This document shows, in pieces, positions 12,423 through 12,755 of a DNA stretch of 12,755 nucleotides. The notes under the pieces were generated by a model. The model did no database searches and was not told the DNA's origin. It saw nothing but the letters and a program-made list of their open reading frames with translations. Every line of letters starts with the position of its first letter. Within the stretch, counting starts at the first letter, position 1. This DNA is from Fen-999 sp035505955 (GTDB lineage Bacteria; Pseudomonadota; Gammaproteobacteria; Burkholderiales; Rhodocyclaceae). The position numbers and the translations under genes are program-made. The stretch is from assembly GCA_035505955.1 (NCBI GenBank), contig DATJQH010000022.1, positions 1 to 12,755 of the forward strand, read 5' to 3'.

Positions 12423-12755
12423 AGGTCCACCCCGCTGTAGCTGAGGTTGAACGATTTATTGATGAGCGGAAAATCAGGAACGATGTCCGCCAGCACCGCA
12501 TGTTCGAGCGCGAGCCAGATCTGCCACGAAGGATCGTGCGGATGCGCACGTGCAATGCGCCCTTCCTCGTCCAGCTGCACGCCGACGATCACTTCGCCGC
12601 GCCAGCCTTCGACGACGCCAAGGCCGCAGCCGCATGGCCGGGGCGCACACTCGACGCGGCTGTCGCCGTCTGGCAGGCCGACCGCGAGTTCCTTGATGAG
12701 CCGCAGCGACTCGAATATCTCGTCGAAGCGCACCGCCACCCGCGCAGCCACGTCG
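12419..12755 (-). CDS. Group 4 hydrogenase-like large subunit, C-terminal fragment (Ehr-like)
   Basis: The last 111 residues of a HycE/HyfG/NuoD-type large subunit; its start lies beyond the window edge. DVAARVAVRFDEIFESL, LIKELAVGLPDG and GVVEGWRGEVIVGVQLDEEG match the C-terminal half of these subunits. The end reads DIVPDFPLINKSFNLSYSG then VDL. True group 4 hydrogenases have a C-terminal DPCxxCxxR-type motif that holds two of the nickel-iron ligands; here that place has NKSFNLS and no Cys. This is the pattern of energy-converting hydrogenase-related (Ehr) complexes, which keep the complex I-like architecture but lack the full NiFe site. The first CxxC, if any, is outside the window. The gene overlaps the small-subunit gene by 4 bp, so both are made together. 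Confidence 0.85.
   Translation of the reverse strand, partial: DVAARVAVRFDEIFESLRLIKELAVGLPDGDSRVECAPRPCGCGLGVVEGWRGEVIVGVQLDEEGRIARAHPHDPSWQIWLALEHAVLADIVPDFPLINKSFNLSYSGVDL

Overview
The window is GC-rich, gene-dense bacterial chromosome, most likely from a betaproteobacterium. I infer this from a PEP-CTERM/exosortase substrate, an NnrS protein, a long-chain ChrA transporter, a small C-x12-C secreted protein and secreted caspase-like proteins, a mix common in Rhodocyclales, Burkholderiales and Nitrosomonadales. I cannot name a genus. I see no rRNA, tRNA, CRISPR array, transposase or phage gene. Nearly every short gene product carries a signal peptide or lipobox, so the window is mostly about the cell envelope.

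Layout: (a) 1-163, the C-terminal end of an EAL-domain c-di-GMP phosphodiesterase. (b) 460-1095, a PEP-CTERM protein followed by a clear intrinsic terminator. (c) 1276-2211, two small exported proteins, the second a staphylococcal-nuclease fold whose catalytic residues look degraded. (d) 2141-3084 on the minus strand, a small lipoprotein-like protein and an exported group 1 truncated haemoglobin. (e) 3264-5934 on the plus strand, ChrA and then NnrS; an FNR/NnrR-type palindrome upstream of nnrS suggests regulation by low oxygen or nitric oxide. (f) 6047-7915, a large lipoprotein with a Gly/Ser linker and a parallel beta-helix. (g) 7991-11867, a divergent locus: a secreted caspase-like protein faces a tight three-gene operon encoding a small exported beta-sandwich-like protein, a zinc-ribbon membrane protein and an alpha/beta-hydrolase lipoprotein. 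(h) 11892-12755 on the minus strand, the end of a group 4 hydrogenase-like (complex I-related) operon: small subunit plus the C-terminus of a large subunit that lacks the usual C-terminal nickel-binding cysteines.

Two things stand out. First, a dispersed repeat of about 29 bp occurs four times. Each copy lies just downstream of a plus-strand stop codon (20-84 nt) and in the same orientation; two copies are identical, and one forms a 9-bp hairpin between convergent genes. I know of no name for it. Second, the caspase / hydrolase / zinc-ribbon / beta-sandwich locus looks like a co-regulated envelope system with no established role.

Functional links: NnrS, the exported haemoglobin and the FNR-type site suggest nitrosative or low-oxygen physiology, and the hydrogenase-like complex fits an anaerobic or redox-flexible lifestyle. 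These links are inference from content and position.
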